DNA from: Halarsenatibacter silvermanii
GTDB lineage: Bacteria > Bacillota > Halanaerobiia > Halanaerobiales > Halarsenatibacteraceae
Length of the DNA: 64,000 nucleotides
Direction: 5' to 3'
Assembly: GCF_900103135.1 (NCBI RefSeq)
Contig: NZ_FNGO01000007.1
Coordinates: 1-64,000 of the forward strand
Shown here: positions 49,279 through 57,941 of the stretch, piece after piece
Layout of the letters: each line of letters begins with the position of its first letter
Position numbering within the stretch: position 1 is the stretch's first letter
Program-made: the position numbers and the translations under genes
The notes under the pieces: generated by a model
Seen by the model: the letters and a program-made list of their open reading frames with translations, nothing else
Told to the model about the DNA's origin: nothing
The model's database searches: none

Positions 49279-51084
49279 TCAGTTTTGTGTTTCGCTGGCC
49301 GTATCCTCGCTGCTGAATTTAAATATATCCTTCCATTCGGCCCAGGGGAAAGATGGCCCTAAAAGCTCCCTGAGTTCTTTTGAACTGCGGGGCTTTTCAG
49401 CGACTATTTTTCCAGCCCTTTTTTGGCCGATTCCGGGTACAGCTTCAAGTTCGGCCCGGCTGGCTTTATCGACATGAAAGGGATGAGCAAGGGCTGTGAT
49501 CGAGCGATAGCCCCAGTCTATAATTTGGGCTGAAAGCCGGTCGCGCTGGCTGTGATCGCCGGGAATTCCAACCAGAATAGGGTAGCTCCCCGGCTGGCGG
49601 GCGTAGGTCAATTTACCTTTCTTCTTTTCAGGCCAGAGCCCCTCGAGCACCGTGCCTCTCGGGAATACTCCCTCGAGCATGGGCCTGTTTATCTGCCGAT
49701 TGACCTTTTTCTTAAACTCCTCGAAGCGGCCGCGGTCAACCTCCTGGGCCTGATACTGTCCCAGGGCGTTGACCTGTCTGATATTTATGCGTCTTAAAAG
49801 CAGGTCGTTCGACTTTATGCGCTCCAAAAACCTGTAATTGAGCCTGTATGTCTCCTCGCTCTCGCCCTCAAGACCAAAAAGGAAGTTGAGACCGGGGAGA
49901 ATTTTGGGAATTCCCGACTGCCGCCGGCCGCCGATCTGGTTTAAAATTTTTATCGCTTTGAAGGTCAATTCTACATCGGTATCGATATTGTTGGCAGCCA
50001 GAACCGCCGGATCGGCCGACTCAAGTCCGAAGGCGGCCACATCACCGGCGGTATTGTGACGGGAGATGATTCGGACTGCCTCCTTGCCCAGCCGGGGATG
50101 GCGGGCTAAAGGACCGGGATTTATGTTATCGAGATGGAGAACATTGAGATCGGGATCGGCCCGGCGGATGCCGCGATAAAGTTCACGGAGAGCGGTGAGA
50201 TAGGCTGAACTTCTGCTTTCAGGCCCATCTGGTCGGGAATGATAGGGACGATTGCTGGCCTTTTCAGGCGGCAGCCGGCCGCCGTGATATGAGAGCAGAT
50301 CGGTCTGGCAGCCCAGACGAAAGTTATGTACCCCTCGTACGGCGGCAGCTTCGACTTCGGCGGCGATCTGATCGGGCTGCCGCTGATAACTTATCTTTTT
50401 GAGCGGTTCGCTGCAGAAGCTGCAGCCGCGGCGTCGCGGACACCCCCTGAATGTCTCCAGCTCGATGACCAGCCGGGGATAGCGGGGATGGCGCTCGAGA
50501 AGTTCAGTTCCTTTTTCAGCCCAGATGGCCAGAGCATCGGTCAGAACGGACCCGCCTCCTTTTTTGAGATCACGGGCAAGCAGGTCGGCTTCTATGCTGC
50601 CGCTTTTTCCCTCGCGCCGGCAGAGCCTGAGATAGATATCGGCCGCGGAAAGCTCTCCTGAGACTATATCGAAATTTTCGCGCAGCTTTTTGCCGCCGGG
50701 CAGCTGACCTAAAACCATAGTGATAGGACCGCATAAAACCAGGGTTGGATAAAAAACATTGCTGCTCAGATCCCGGAGTTCAGCCAGACTGAGCGGCTGC
50801 CCGCTGAGATAGTTGCCCGGCACGGTGGTGCCGGCTAAAACCAGGATCAGATCGTATTTTTCCAGACGGGTGCTGCGGTGATTTTCTGCCTCGCGAAAAC
50901 GGCACTCTTCCCGCAGGCGATCGGCGGTGAAGTAGGTAATGTTCTGGCCGGGAAGGCCTGCATCCAGCAGAGCTCCATAAAGATAGCGGATGTGAGGTGA
51001 AACGTAGGGAGGTACCCCCAGGCAGGAGGGTTCATCGAGATAACCATCGATCAGGGCTATTTTCAGCTGGTTTTGACCTGTCAT
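49279..51084 (-). CDS. COG1031-type radical SAM protein with C-terminal helix-hairpin-helix
   Basis: A 601-residue protein. Residues 1-190 look like a B12-binding-type domain. The iron-sulfur motif near residue 215 is 'RGCPRRRGCSFCSEPLKKI', spaced CX5CX2C in place of the canonical CX3CX2C. The radical SAM barrel follows ('FLFGLEGESEETYRLNYRFL' near 415). Residues about 545-580 are a helix-hairpin-helix ('LEAVPGIGQKRAGKIVAEKP'), a DNA- or RNA-binding element. This combination is what I recall as COG1031, best known from archaea; its reaction is not established. GGAGA precedes the ATG. No functional partner is nearby, so transfer from an archaeon is possible but untested. Confidence 0.8.
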   Translation of the reverse strand: MTGQNQLKIALIDGYLDEPSCLGVPPYVSPHIRYLYGALLDAGLPGQNITYFTADRLREECRFREAENHRSTRLEKYDLILVLAGTTVPGNYLSGQPLSLAELRDLSSNVFYPTLVLCGPITMVLGQLPGGKKLRENFDIVSGELSAADIYLRLCRREGKSGSIEADLLARDLKKGGGSVLTDALAIWAEKGTELLERHPRYPRLVIELETFRGCPRRRGCSFCSEPLKKISYQRQPDQIAAEVEAAAVRGVHNFRLGCQTDLLSYHGGRLPPEKASNRPYHSRPDGPESRSSAYLTALRELYRGIRRADPDLNVLHLDNINPGPLARHPRLGKEAVRIISRHNTAGDVAAFGLESADPAVLAANNIDTDVELTFKAIKILNQIGGRRQSGIPKILPGLNFLFGLEGESEETYRLNYRFLERIKSNDLLLRRINIRQVNALGQYQAQEVDRGRFEEFKKKVNRQINRPMLEGVFPRGTVLEGLWPEKKKGKLTYARQPGSYPILVGIPGDHSQRDRLSAQIIDWGYRSITALAHPFHVDKASRAELEAVPGIGQKRAGKIVAEKPRSSKELRELLGPSFPWAEWKDIFKFSSEDTASETQN

Positions 51085-51124
51085 TATCGATCTCCTTTCC
51101 CGGTATTTTTGGCTGAAAGGTTAT

Positions 51125-51883
51125 TCAGATGATAATATCGCGGCTGCCGAATTCCCCGTGGACGTTTTCATGATCGATATTATCGGTGATTATAGTATCT
51201 ATGCTGTCGACAGTTAAAAATGTCGAGAGGCCGATAAAACTGAATTTGGAATGATCGGCCAGCAGAAACACTTTGTCCGATCTGTCTGCCATCTCACGCT
51301 TGATTTCAATTTCCAGATCATTGGCCTCGGTGGCGCCGTTTTGAGCGGTGATACCGGTACAGGAAGCGAAAAATTTGCTGGCGTTATAGTCGCTTATTAT
51401 AGACCGGGCCTTGGGACCGACCATGGTATAATTGTGATTGCGGATAAGCCCACCCGAACAGATGACAGAAATATCCTTGTTTTTGGCAAGTTCAGTACAG
51501 GTGCTGGCTGAGTTGGTAATTACTGTGAGATCTCCGTAGTTTGAGTTCTGTATGAGGCGGGCCAGAAAAAAGCAGGTTGAACTGCCGTCCATAAAAATAG
51601 TGTCGTTGGGATCAATATATCTAAATGCTTTTTCAGCTATCTTTTTTTTGGCCTCGGTTTTGCGTTTTTTGCGCAGATCAAAATCCAGCTCTTCTTTTTC
51701 CCGACCGGAATTGACGGCGCCGCCGTGAGTTCTCTGCAGTACCCCCTGTTTTTCGAGCTTTTCGAGATCCCGGCGGATCGTTTCCCGGGTGACGCCGAAC
51801 TTTTTACTTAAATTGCTGACCTCGACGCTGCCTTTGGTTTCTACCTCTTCGGCGATCGATTTGCGTCTTTCTTCCGCTAGCAT
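51125..51883 (-). CDS. DeoR-family transcriptional regulator
   Basis: About 252 residues from ATG 51883; longer upstream reading to 51982 is rejected because 'MLAEERRKSIAEEVETKG' is the family's normal start. An N-terminal winged helix ('VSNLSKKFGVTRETIRRDL' then 'LEKQGVLQRTHGGAV') binds DNA. The C-terminal sugar-phosphate sensor domain has 'AFRYIDPNDTIFMDGSSTC', 'VITNSASTCTEL' and 'VFLLADHSKFSFIGLST'. The family usually represses sugar operons and is released by phosphorylated intermediates. It is divergent from the carbohydrate operon at 52233-63703, its probable target. Confidence 0.9.
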   Translation of the reverse strand: MLAEERRKSIAEEVETKGSVEVSNLSKKFGVTRETIRRDLEKLEKQGVLQRTHGGAVNSGREKEELDFDLRKKRKTEAKKKIAEKAFRYIDPNDTIFMDGSSTCFFLARLIQNSNYGDLTVITNSASTCTELAKNKDISVICSGGLIRNHNYTMVGPKARSIISDYNASKFFASCTGITAQNGATEANDLEIEIKREMADRSDKVFLLADHSKFSFIGLSTFLTVDSIDTIITDNIDHENVHGEFGSRDIII

Positions 51884-52061
51884 TTTGGCTGAAAATCCCC
51901 CTTTAAAGCCTGGTTTCTGACATCTGAAGCATCTAATGGTACTATTATACCCTTTATAATATGATATCAGTATATTAAACAAAAATAAAGCAATGGAAAT
52001 CAGTCAGGACATAAACACATTTTGGAAGTTAAATAGCGGGTTTATTTGCTGCTATTTATTT

Positions 52062-52090
52062 TTGACGGCGGCTTAAAAAACTGTTATAAT
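52062..52090 (+). promoter_or_regulatory. Promoter of the carbohydrate operon
   Basis: TTGACG (52062-52067), 17 bases, TATAAT (52085-52090), with TG at 52082-52083. Transcription would start near 52097, leaving an untranslated leader of about 135 bases. Confidence 0.82.
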
Positions 52091-52198
52091 ATAAATAACA
52101 TAAAAAACAAAAATTAATACAGAAAAACAAAGGGGGCGGGTGAATTTACCGGGATGATTCTATTTAGATTTTAAAAATTTGTCTCTGGATTGAGCGAA

Positions 52199-52220
52199 TT
52201 AACCGCACACAATCGGTTAA
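52199..52220 (+). promoter_or_regulatory. Inverted repeat touching the ribosome binding site of the first permease
   Basis: TTAACCG (52199-52205) and CGGTTAA (52214-52220) are exact reverse complements around 8 bases, and the second arm runs directly into GGAGG (52221-52225). As RNA it would be a hairpin that could limit ribosome access. As DNA it could be an operator, though it lies about 100 bases inside the transcript. Confidence 0.5.
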
Positions 52221-52232
52221 GGAGGTTTATCG

Positions 52233-53126
52233 TTGAAAAAATACACAGGTAAGAGCAAATTTCAAAAAATAAAAGAAAATTCAGTGCCTTATCTGCTCGT
52301 TCTGCCGGCTTTTGCTTTTGTAGCTTTTATACTCTGGTTTTCGGTTATTTATGGGATAAGGATGTCTTTTTATCAGATAGAGCTTGGTATTCCCGGTGAA
52401 CCATTTGTGGGTTTGGATAACTGGGTCAATTTGTTTGGTGAATCAAGATTTCAAAATTCTTTTAAACTATCTTTAATATTTGTAGCCGGGAGTGTGGGGC
52501 TGGGATTTTTATTGTCTTTTAGCTTTGCTCTGGGATTGAAGAAGGTAAAATTATTCTCCGTCGGGTTTCAGGGTCTGGCCCTTATTCCTTATCTGGTTTC
52601 CGGTATAGCTACAGCCATAATTTACAGATTTTTATTCGCCCGGGGGGTTGGTTTTGTCAATCAGATATTGCTTATTCTGGGAGTTGGCAGAATAGAATTT
52701 TTGAGCGTTCCTCACCTCGCCATGATTGTGGCAATTCTGGCCAATGTGTGGTTTATTGTTCCATTTTCCACTCTCATTTTGCTGGGAGGTTTGCAATCGA
52801 TCGATCCCAATTTGATAGAAGCTGCTATCGTTAACGGAGCGACCAAAATGGATATTTTGCGGAAAATCACCATCCCTTTAATAAAACCCATGATAGGTAT
52901 TGCCATGGTTTGGATGAGTTTTGCCAGCTTTAATATGTTCGATGTTATCCTTCCCCTGACTGGAGGAGGGCCGGGCAGAGCCACAGAGGTGCTGGCTCTT
53001 TATATGTACAGGCTGGGTTTTGATAGTCTTCGATATTCTGACGGAGCAGTGGTTATGGGAGTAATCTTAATAGCCAACGTAATAACCAGTGTTGTGTTTT
53101 TGAGAATATTTAGAAGTGAGGTGTGA
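52233..53126 (+). CDS. Carbohydrate ABC transporter permease 1 (MalF/UgpA type)
   Basis: A 297-residue permease with six helices, from TTG 52233 behind AAGGAGG. N-terminal helix 'YLLVLPAFAFVAFILWFSV'. The cytoplasmic EAA loop that docks with the ATPase is 'EAAIVNGATKMDILRKITI' near residue 205, followed by 'PLIKPMIGIAMVW'. 'DVILPLTGGGPGRATEVLA' near 240 is the conserved motif of the CUT1 family. The DNA is more A/T-rich than the genes further downstream. It overlaps the end of permease 2's upstream region and is coupled to it. The ATPase is not encoded in the window. Confidence 0.93.
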   Translation: MKKYTGKSKFQKIKENSVPYLLVLPAFAFVAFILWFSVIYGIRMSFYQIELGIPGEPFVGLDNWVNLFGESRFQNSFKLSLIFVAGSVGLGFLLSFSFALGLKKVKLFSVGFQGLALIPYLVSGIATAIIYRFLFARGVGFVNQILLILGVGRIEFLSVPHLAMIVAILANVWFIVPFSTLILLGGLQSIDPNLIEAAIVNGATKMDILRKITIPLIKPMIGIAMVWMSFASFNMFDVILPLTGGGPGRATEVLALYMYRLGFDSLRYSDGAVVMGVILIANVITSVVFLRIFRSEV

Positions 53127-53130
53127 ACAA

Positions 53131-53982
53131 TTGACTAAAAAAGTCAGGAATGCATTTCAATATATTAACAGACGTCTGCACTGGATAGCCATATTTATGC
53201 TGGTCTTTTTCACCCTTTTTCCGCTTTACTGGGGCATAACATCCTCTTTCAAATCCTATACTGCTATATATCAGGTACCCCCTCAATTATTTCCCGTTAA
53301 TCCTCTTTTGAGAGCTTACAGATATGTATTCAATTTTAGGGGATTTTACAGATTTTTATTCAACAGCACTTTTTTGGCCGTAACTTCCTCCTTTTTAGCA
53401 GTGAGTCTGAGCGTACTGGCAGCCTACGGATTTTCCAGATTCAAATTTAAATTTTCGTCGATATTCTTTATGATGTTTTTAATTCCGCGAATAATTCCCC
53501 GGGCCAGCCTGATAATCCCTTTATTTGAACTGTGGTCCGGTCTGGGATTTTTAAACAGTTACGTTTCTCTGATAGTTTCCTACACCGCTACAGCTATCCC
53601 CTTAAATACAATGGTATTGACCGGATTTTTTGGGACAATTCCCACAGCGCTGGAAGAATCAGCTGCCATTGACGGTGCCTCCATGCGGCAGAGAATATGG
53701 CATATAATTTTACCCCTTTCCAAACCGGCTATAATTACAGTATCGGTTATGTCGCTGCGGGAAGCCTGGAATGAATTTCCCTTTGTGCTCACTCTCACCA
53801 CAGAAACTGCCATGAGAACGCTGCCCTATCAGCTTTTCATGATGAGAGACGCGATGGGCATCGAGGACTGGCCGGTGGTTCTTGCTTTTGCCACGGTCAC
53901 TATTGTACCCATACTTGTATTCTATCTGATCTTCCAGAGAACGGTAACAAGCGGTCTCATTGAGGGTGCTATTAAAGAATAA
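53131..53982 (+). CDS. Carbohydrate ABC transporter permease 2 (MalG/UgpE type)
   Basis: About 283 residues from TTG 53131, chosen because GAGGTG is 7 bases before it (a GTG at 53116 lies inside the preceding gene). Six helices; first 'WIAIFMLVFFTLFPLYWGI'. The EAA loop is 'EESAAIDGASMRQRIWHII' near residue 180 followed by 'LPLSKPAIITVSVM'. 'LREAWNEFPFVLTL' and the C-terminal 'VTSGLIEGAIKE' are typical of CUT1 MalG-type permeases. With permease 1 it forms the membrane channel. Confidence 0.93.
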   Translation: MTKKVRNAFQYINRRLHWIAIFMLVFFTLFPLYWGITSSFKSYTAIYQVPPQLFPVNPLLRAYRYVFNFRGFYRFLFNSTFLAVTSSFLAVSLSVLAAYGFSRFKFKFSSIFFMMFLIPRIIPRASLIIPLFELWSGLGFLNSYVSLIVSYTATAIPLNTMVLTGFFGTIPTALEESAAIDGASMRQRIWHIILPLSKPAIITVSVMSLREAWNEFPFVLTLTTETAMRTLPYQLFMMRDAMGIEDWPVVLAFATVTIVPILVFYLIFQRTVTSGLIEGAIKE

Positions 53983-54142
53983 AGTCTGCTTTTCCTTTAA
54001 AGGGGGGTGATGACGCCGGCAAATAAGCAGTGCATTCAAGATCTGCAGGAATTGGAGACGTTTTCGGTCGCAGAGCAGTCGATCGGACATTAGCCAGCAC
54101 TCAAACCCGGTGATCGAAACGGAGATTAAAAGGAGGGTAAAA

Positions 54143-55399
54143 ATGAAAAAATTATTTTTAATTTCATTATTGCTAATCTTCGTATTCACAGGATTTGCCA
54201 TGGAGGCCGAGGCTCAGGAGACGACGATAGAGGTCTGGTTCGGCCGGGAAGAATTCGTACCTGCCGATGAGTTTGAAACCTTTCATGAGGAAAATCCCGA
54301 CATCCAGGTTGAATTCGACGTCATTCCTTTAGAGGAAAGCCACACTGATTTCATGAGAAATCACGCAGTAGGAGAAGCACCTGATATTGTGCAGATCTTC
54401 CATGAATTTATAGCCACTCTGGTAGCGGAAGGCACAGTAATGGATATCAGTGAGCATATAGAGGCCTGGGAGGAAGAGTATCCGGAGGATTTTGCCGAGA
54501 TTTACGATATAGCCTGGGATCTGACCTCCTATAACGATGGGATTTACGGCGTAAATATACATTCCGGCCCTTTTTATATGGGTTATCGCAAGGACTGGCT
54601 GGATGAAGCCGGCCTGGACGAGCCCGAGACCTTCAGTGAACTTCTGGACCAGCTGAGAATTCTGCAGGAAGAAGTTCTCGACGAAGGTGCGGACGAGTAC
54701 GCCTATGCCCAGCCCGGTGGAGCCCATCATCCTCCTTTCTGGATGATGTCGAAGTTTATGTCAATGGGAGGAGAGTTTACCGAGTCAGGTCTGCCCATCA
54801 TAGATTCGGAAGCCGGCATAGAGCTGATCGAATTTTACATGGCTCTTAGCGAAGAAGGACTACAGGACCCTGAAGCTGATGTCTGGGCCTCGGGTGACAT
54901 GAGAGGATCCTTCATGGGCGGCAGAGCAGCCTTTTTCCCGGAAGCGATCAATATCTTTGCCTATACCCAGGAAGAGCTGGAATACAATGAGGAATGGGAA
55001 GTTATGGTTCAGCCGCACAGAGAAGGAGCCGAAGAGGACTTTGTAGTTAACACCTTCGGCTGGCCCTACATGGTAAGCTCTAACACCGAACACCCTGAAG
55101 AAGTTATGGAAGTACTGAGATATCTATTCGATCCGGAAATCGTCATGGATGTGGCCAAAAGATATCAGCCCGCCAACAGGGCCGATGTCATGGAGACGGA
55201 TGAATACCAGGAAGCCCATCCTTACTTTGAAATCCTGGAAGATGCTCATGCCGAGCAGGAGCCCTATCCCACTCATGTCAGGAGTGTACAGAGAGATGAC
55301 ATCCTGAATGAGATGAAATATGAAGCGCAGCAGGCCGAGGTATCAGCAGAAGAGCTGGCGGAACAGTATCAGGAAAAACTGGATGAACTGGACCAATAA
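54143..55399 (+). CDS. Sugar ABC transporter solute-binding protein, copy 1
   Basis: A 418-residue binding protein (family 1, MalE-like), from ATG 54143 behind AGGAGGG. Signal peptide 'LFLISLLLIFVFTGFAM' with cleavage near 'EAEAQETT' and no lipobox Cys, so it is a free periplasmic protein, as expected with an outer membrane. Features: 'TIEVWFGREEFVPADEFE', 'DIVQIFHEFIATLVAEG', 'GIYGVNIHSGPFYMGYRKDW' (interdomain hinge) and 'SSNTEHPEEVMEVLRYL'. The protein is strongly acidic. It delivers the substrate to the two permeases. Copy 2 follows with the same length and very high similarity. Confidence 0.92.
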   Translation: MKKLFLISLLLIFVFTGFAMEAEAQETTIEVWFGREEFVPADEFETFHEENPDIQVEFDVIPLEESHTDFMRNHAVGEAPDIVQIFHEFIATLVAEGTVMDISEHIEAWEEEYPEDFAEIYDIAWDLTSYNDGIYGVNIHSGPFYMGYRKDWLDEAGLDEPETFSELLDQLRILQEEVLDEGADEYAYAQPGGAHHPPFWMMSKFMSMGGEFTESGLPIIDSEAGIELIEFYMALSEEGLQDPEADVWASGDMRGSFMGGRAAFFPEAINIFAYTQEELEYNEEWEVMVQPHREGAEEDFVVNTFGWPYMVSSNTEHPEEVMEVLRYLFDPEIVMDVAKRYQPANRADVMETDEYQEAHPYFEILEDAHAEQEPYPTHVRSVQRDDILNEMKYEAQQAEVSAEELAEQYQEKLDELDQ

Positions 55400-55422
55400 A
55401 ATATAGTTCGAATTTTTAATAT

Positions 55423-55452
55423 TTAGCCGGCCGGTTTTTATCGGCCGGCTAA
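55423..55452 (+). other. Stem-loop after binding protein copy 1
   Basis: TTAGCCGGCCG (55423-55433) pairs with CGGCCGGCTAA (55442-55452), an 11-bp stem with an 8-base loop. No U tract follows, so it is more likely an mRNA-stabilising 3' hairpin or partial terminator. The same element follows copy 2. Confidence 0.7.
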
Positions 55453-55560
55453 AATTATAATGTGTTGGTTTTTTACCGCTGAACTGCGCTTTGATTATTT
55501 CGAAAAGGAGTCATCACAAAATAAAAAATCCTATTTTTATAATTATTAAGGGGGACAAAA

Positions 55561-56817
55561 ATGAAAAAATTATTTTTAATTTCATTATTGCTAATCTTCG
55601 TATTCACAGGATTTGCCATGGAGGCCGAGGCCCAAGAGACGACGATAGAGGTCTGGTTCGGCCGGGAAGAATTCGTACCTGATGATGAATTTGAAACCTT
55701 TCATGAGGAAAATCCCGACATCCAGGTTGAATTCGACGTCATTCCTTTAGAGGAAAGCCACACGGATTTCATGAGAAATCATGCTGTGGGTGAGGATCCA
55801 GATATCGTGCAGATCTTCCATGAATTTATAGCTACAATGGTAGCAGAAGGCACAGTAATGGATATCAGCGAATATATAGAAGCCTGGGAAGAGGACGATC
55901 CGGAAGATTTTGCCGAAATTTACGATATAGCCTGGGATTTAACCACTTATAACGACGGGATTTACGGTGTAAACATACATTCTGCCCCTTATTATATGGG
56001 TTATCGCAAGGACTGGCTGGATGAAGCCGGTCTGGATGAACCAGAAACCTGGAGTGAACTTCTGGATCAGCTGAAAGTTTTACAGGATGAAGTTCTCGAA
56101 GAAGATGCGGACGAGTACGCCTATGCTCAGCCCGGCGGAGCCCATCATCCTCCCTTCTGGATGATGTCGACTTTCATGTCGATGGGAGGAGAGTTTACCG
56201 AGTCAGGTCTGCCCATCATAGATTCGGAAGCCGGTATAGAGCTGATCGAATTCTACATGGCTCTTGGCGAAGAAGGACTGCAGGATCCTGAAGCTGACGT
56301 CTGGGCCTCGGGTGACATGAGAGGTGCTTTCATGGGCGGCAGAGCAGGCTTCTTCCCGGAAGCTATCAATATCTTTGCCTACACTCAGGAAGAGCTGGAA
56401 TACAATGAGGAATGGGAAGTTATGGTGCAGCCTCACAGGGAAGGAGCCGAAGAGGACTTTGTGGTCAACACCTTCGGCTGGCCCCATATGGTAAGTTCCA
56501 ACACCGAGCACCCTGAAGAAGTGATGGAGGTATTGAAATATCTGTTCGATCCGGAAATCGTCATGGATGTAGCCAAAAGATATCAGCCCGCCAACAGAGC
56601 TGATGTTCTGGAAACAGAAGAATACCGGGAAGCCCATCCTTACTTTGAAATCCTGGAAGATGCTCATGCCGAGCAGGAGCCCTATCCCACTCATGTCAGG
56701 AGTGTACAGAGGGATGACATCCTGAATGAGATGAAATATGAAGCGCAGCAGGCCGAGGTATCAGCAGAAGAGCTGGCGGAACAGTATCAGGAAAAACTGG
56801 ATGAACTGGACCAATAA
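55561..56817 (+). CDS. Sugar ABC transporter solute-binding protein, copy 2
   Basis: A 418-residue near-duplicate of the preceding gene with the same signal peptide. The differences visible are conservative, for example 'VPDDEFE' for 'VPADEFE', 'HSAPYYMG' for 'HSGPFYMG' and 'FMGGRAGFFPEA' for 'FMGGRAAFFPEA'. Some lie near the presumed ligand cleft. First about 70 and last about 150 bases look almost unchanged at DNA level, pointing to recent duplication or gene conversion. Its ribosome binding site is AAGGGGG. It may broaden substrate range or raise dosage. Confidence 0.92.
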   Translation: MKKLFLISLLLIFVFTGFAMEAEAQETTIEVWFGREEFVPDDEFETFHEENPDIQVEFDVIPLEESHTDFMRNHAVGEDPDIVQIFHEFIATMVAEGTVMDISEYIEAWEEDDPEDFAEIYDIAWDLTTYNDGIYGVNIHSAPYYMGYRKDWLDEAGLDEPETWSELLDQLKVLQDEVLEEDADEYAYAQPGGAHHPPFWMMSTFMSMGGEFTESGLPIIDSEAGIELIEFYMALGEEGLQDPEADVWASGDMRGAFMGGRAGFFPEAINIFAYTQEELEYNEEWEVMVQPHREGAEEDFVVNTFGWPHMVSSNTEHPEEVMEVLKYLFDPEIVMDVAKRYQPANRADVLETEEYREAHPYFEILEDAHAEQEPYPTHVRSVQRDDILNEMKYEAQQAEVSAEELAEQYQEKLDELDQ

Positions 56818-56840
56818 AATATAGTTCGAATTTTTAATAT

Positions 56841-56871
56841 TTAGCCGGCCGGTTTTTTATCGGCCGGCTAA
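56841..56871 (+). other. Stem-loop after binding protein copy 2
   Basis: TTAGCCGGCCG (56841-56851) pairs with CGGCCGGCTAA (56861-56871), a duplicate of the element at 55423-55452, with one more T in the loop. It has no U tract and stands before the catabolic genes, where it could reduce their expression relative to the binding protein. Confidence 0.7.
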
Positions 56872-57049
56872 ATTTAATTAAAAAAATTTCAGGATCTTTG
56901 CCGATCTCGACCCTGGAATTATCTTTGGTTTTTGCCCGAACAAACCAAAAAATAAGAAGGAATTCACAAGCAAAACCACAATATAACTAATAAGAAAGTA
57001 TTTAGAGCTCCTATTTTGAAGTTTAAAAGATGGGGAGGAGTATATAAAA

Positions 57050-57922
57050 ATGAAAAATAATCTCGGGATTTTTTATGCCTACTGGCAGAAGGACTGGATG
57101 ACCGATTTTGCTGAATGTGCTCGCAGAGCTGCTGAACTGGGGTTCGATGAAATTCAGTACGAGCTGGATTCTGTTTTAACTGCCGGCGGAGGGCAGCAGG
57201 AGGAGCTGAAGGAGACCATCGATGAACTGGATCTGGAGATAAGTTTCAGCATGGGGCTGCCGGCTGAGTACGATATTTCTTCGGCCGACAGCAAGGTGAG
57301 GAGAAAAGGAATAAACTATCTGCAAAATTCCATCAGAAAGGCGGCGGAATTCGACTGCCAGCTGATCGGAGGTCTGCTTTATGGGGGCTGGGGTGAGGGG
57401 CTGGTTCCCGGACTCAGCGATAAATCCGACTTTTTGCAGCGCAGCATCGACAGCATGAAAAGGGTGATGGAGACGGCTGAGGTGTGCGAGGTTAACTGTG
57501 CGGTGGAGGTCGTCAATAGATTTGAGCAGTTTATGCTCAACACCAGCGCTGAAGCGGTAGAATACGTCGAGCGGATCGATAGCCCCCGGCTGGGCATCCA
57601 TCTCGATACCTTCCATATGAATATAGAGGAACACAGCTTTGCGGATGCAGTCGAAACTGCCGGCGATAAACTATTTCATTTTCACGTGGGAGAAAACAAC
57701 CGGCGTCCTCCCGGAGAAGGGGAGATCATACCCTGGCAGGAGGTTTTCGATGCTTTGAAGGGGATCGATTATCAGGGGTCGATTGTGATGGAACCCTTCG
57801 TGCGGGACGGAGGAGATATAGCGCAGGATATCATGATCTGGAGAGACGGCGAAGATGATGAGCTCGATCTGGATGAGAGAGCTGAAAGAGCGCGAGAGTT
57901 TTTAGAAGATCTGCTGGCCTGA
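57050..57922 (+). CDS. D-psicose/D-tagatose 3-epimerase-like TIM-barrel enzyme
   Basis: A 290-residue sugar isomerase/epimerase of the AP-endonuclease-2 fold, same length as characterised ketose 3-epimerases. The metal and substrate residues are in family-typical blocks: 'AVEVVNRFEQFMLNTSAEA' near residue 150 (Glu), 'GIHLDTFHMNIEE' near 183 (Asp, His), 'FHFHVGENNRRPPGEGE' near 208 (His, Arg) and 'SIVMEPFVRDGGD' near 243 (Glu). This pattern fits enzymes that invert C3 of ketohexoses, for example fructose/psicose or tagatose/sorbose. GGGGAGG precedes the ATG. First catabolic gene after the transporter genes. Confidence 0.85.
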   Translation: MKNNLGIFYAYWQKDWMTDFAECARRAAELGFDEIQYELDSVLTAGGGQQEELKETIDELDLEISFSMGLPAEYDISSADSKVRRKGINYLQNSIRKAAEFDCQLIGGLLYGGWGEGLVPGLSDKSDFLQRSIDSMKRVMETAEVCEVNCAVEVVNRFEQFMLNTSAEAVEYVERIDSPRLGIHLDTFHMNIEEHSFADAVETAGDKLFHFHVGENNRRPPGEGEIIPWQEVFDALKGIDYQGSIVMEPFVRDGGDIAQDIMIWRDGEDDELDLDERAERAREFLEDLLA

Positions 57923-57941
57923 GAAAGGAGGAAGATAAATT

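Larger units (their letters stand above)
51884..52232. other. Divergent control region between the DeoR gene and the sugar operon
   Basis: This 349-base region is gene-free. On the minus strand TATAAT is at 51949-51944, serving the regulator. On the plus strand a strong promoter is at 52062-52090 (separate entry), and an inverted repeat abuts the first ribosome binding site (52199-52220). No obvious second copy of the inverted repeat marks a DeoR operator. Confidence 0.6.

Noticed and set aside
54010-54093. 27-codon frame after permease 2, starting near AGGGGGG
   Set aside because: The purine run is only two bases from the ATG, too close for normal initiation, and the peptide has no notable feature; kept as a possibility only.
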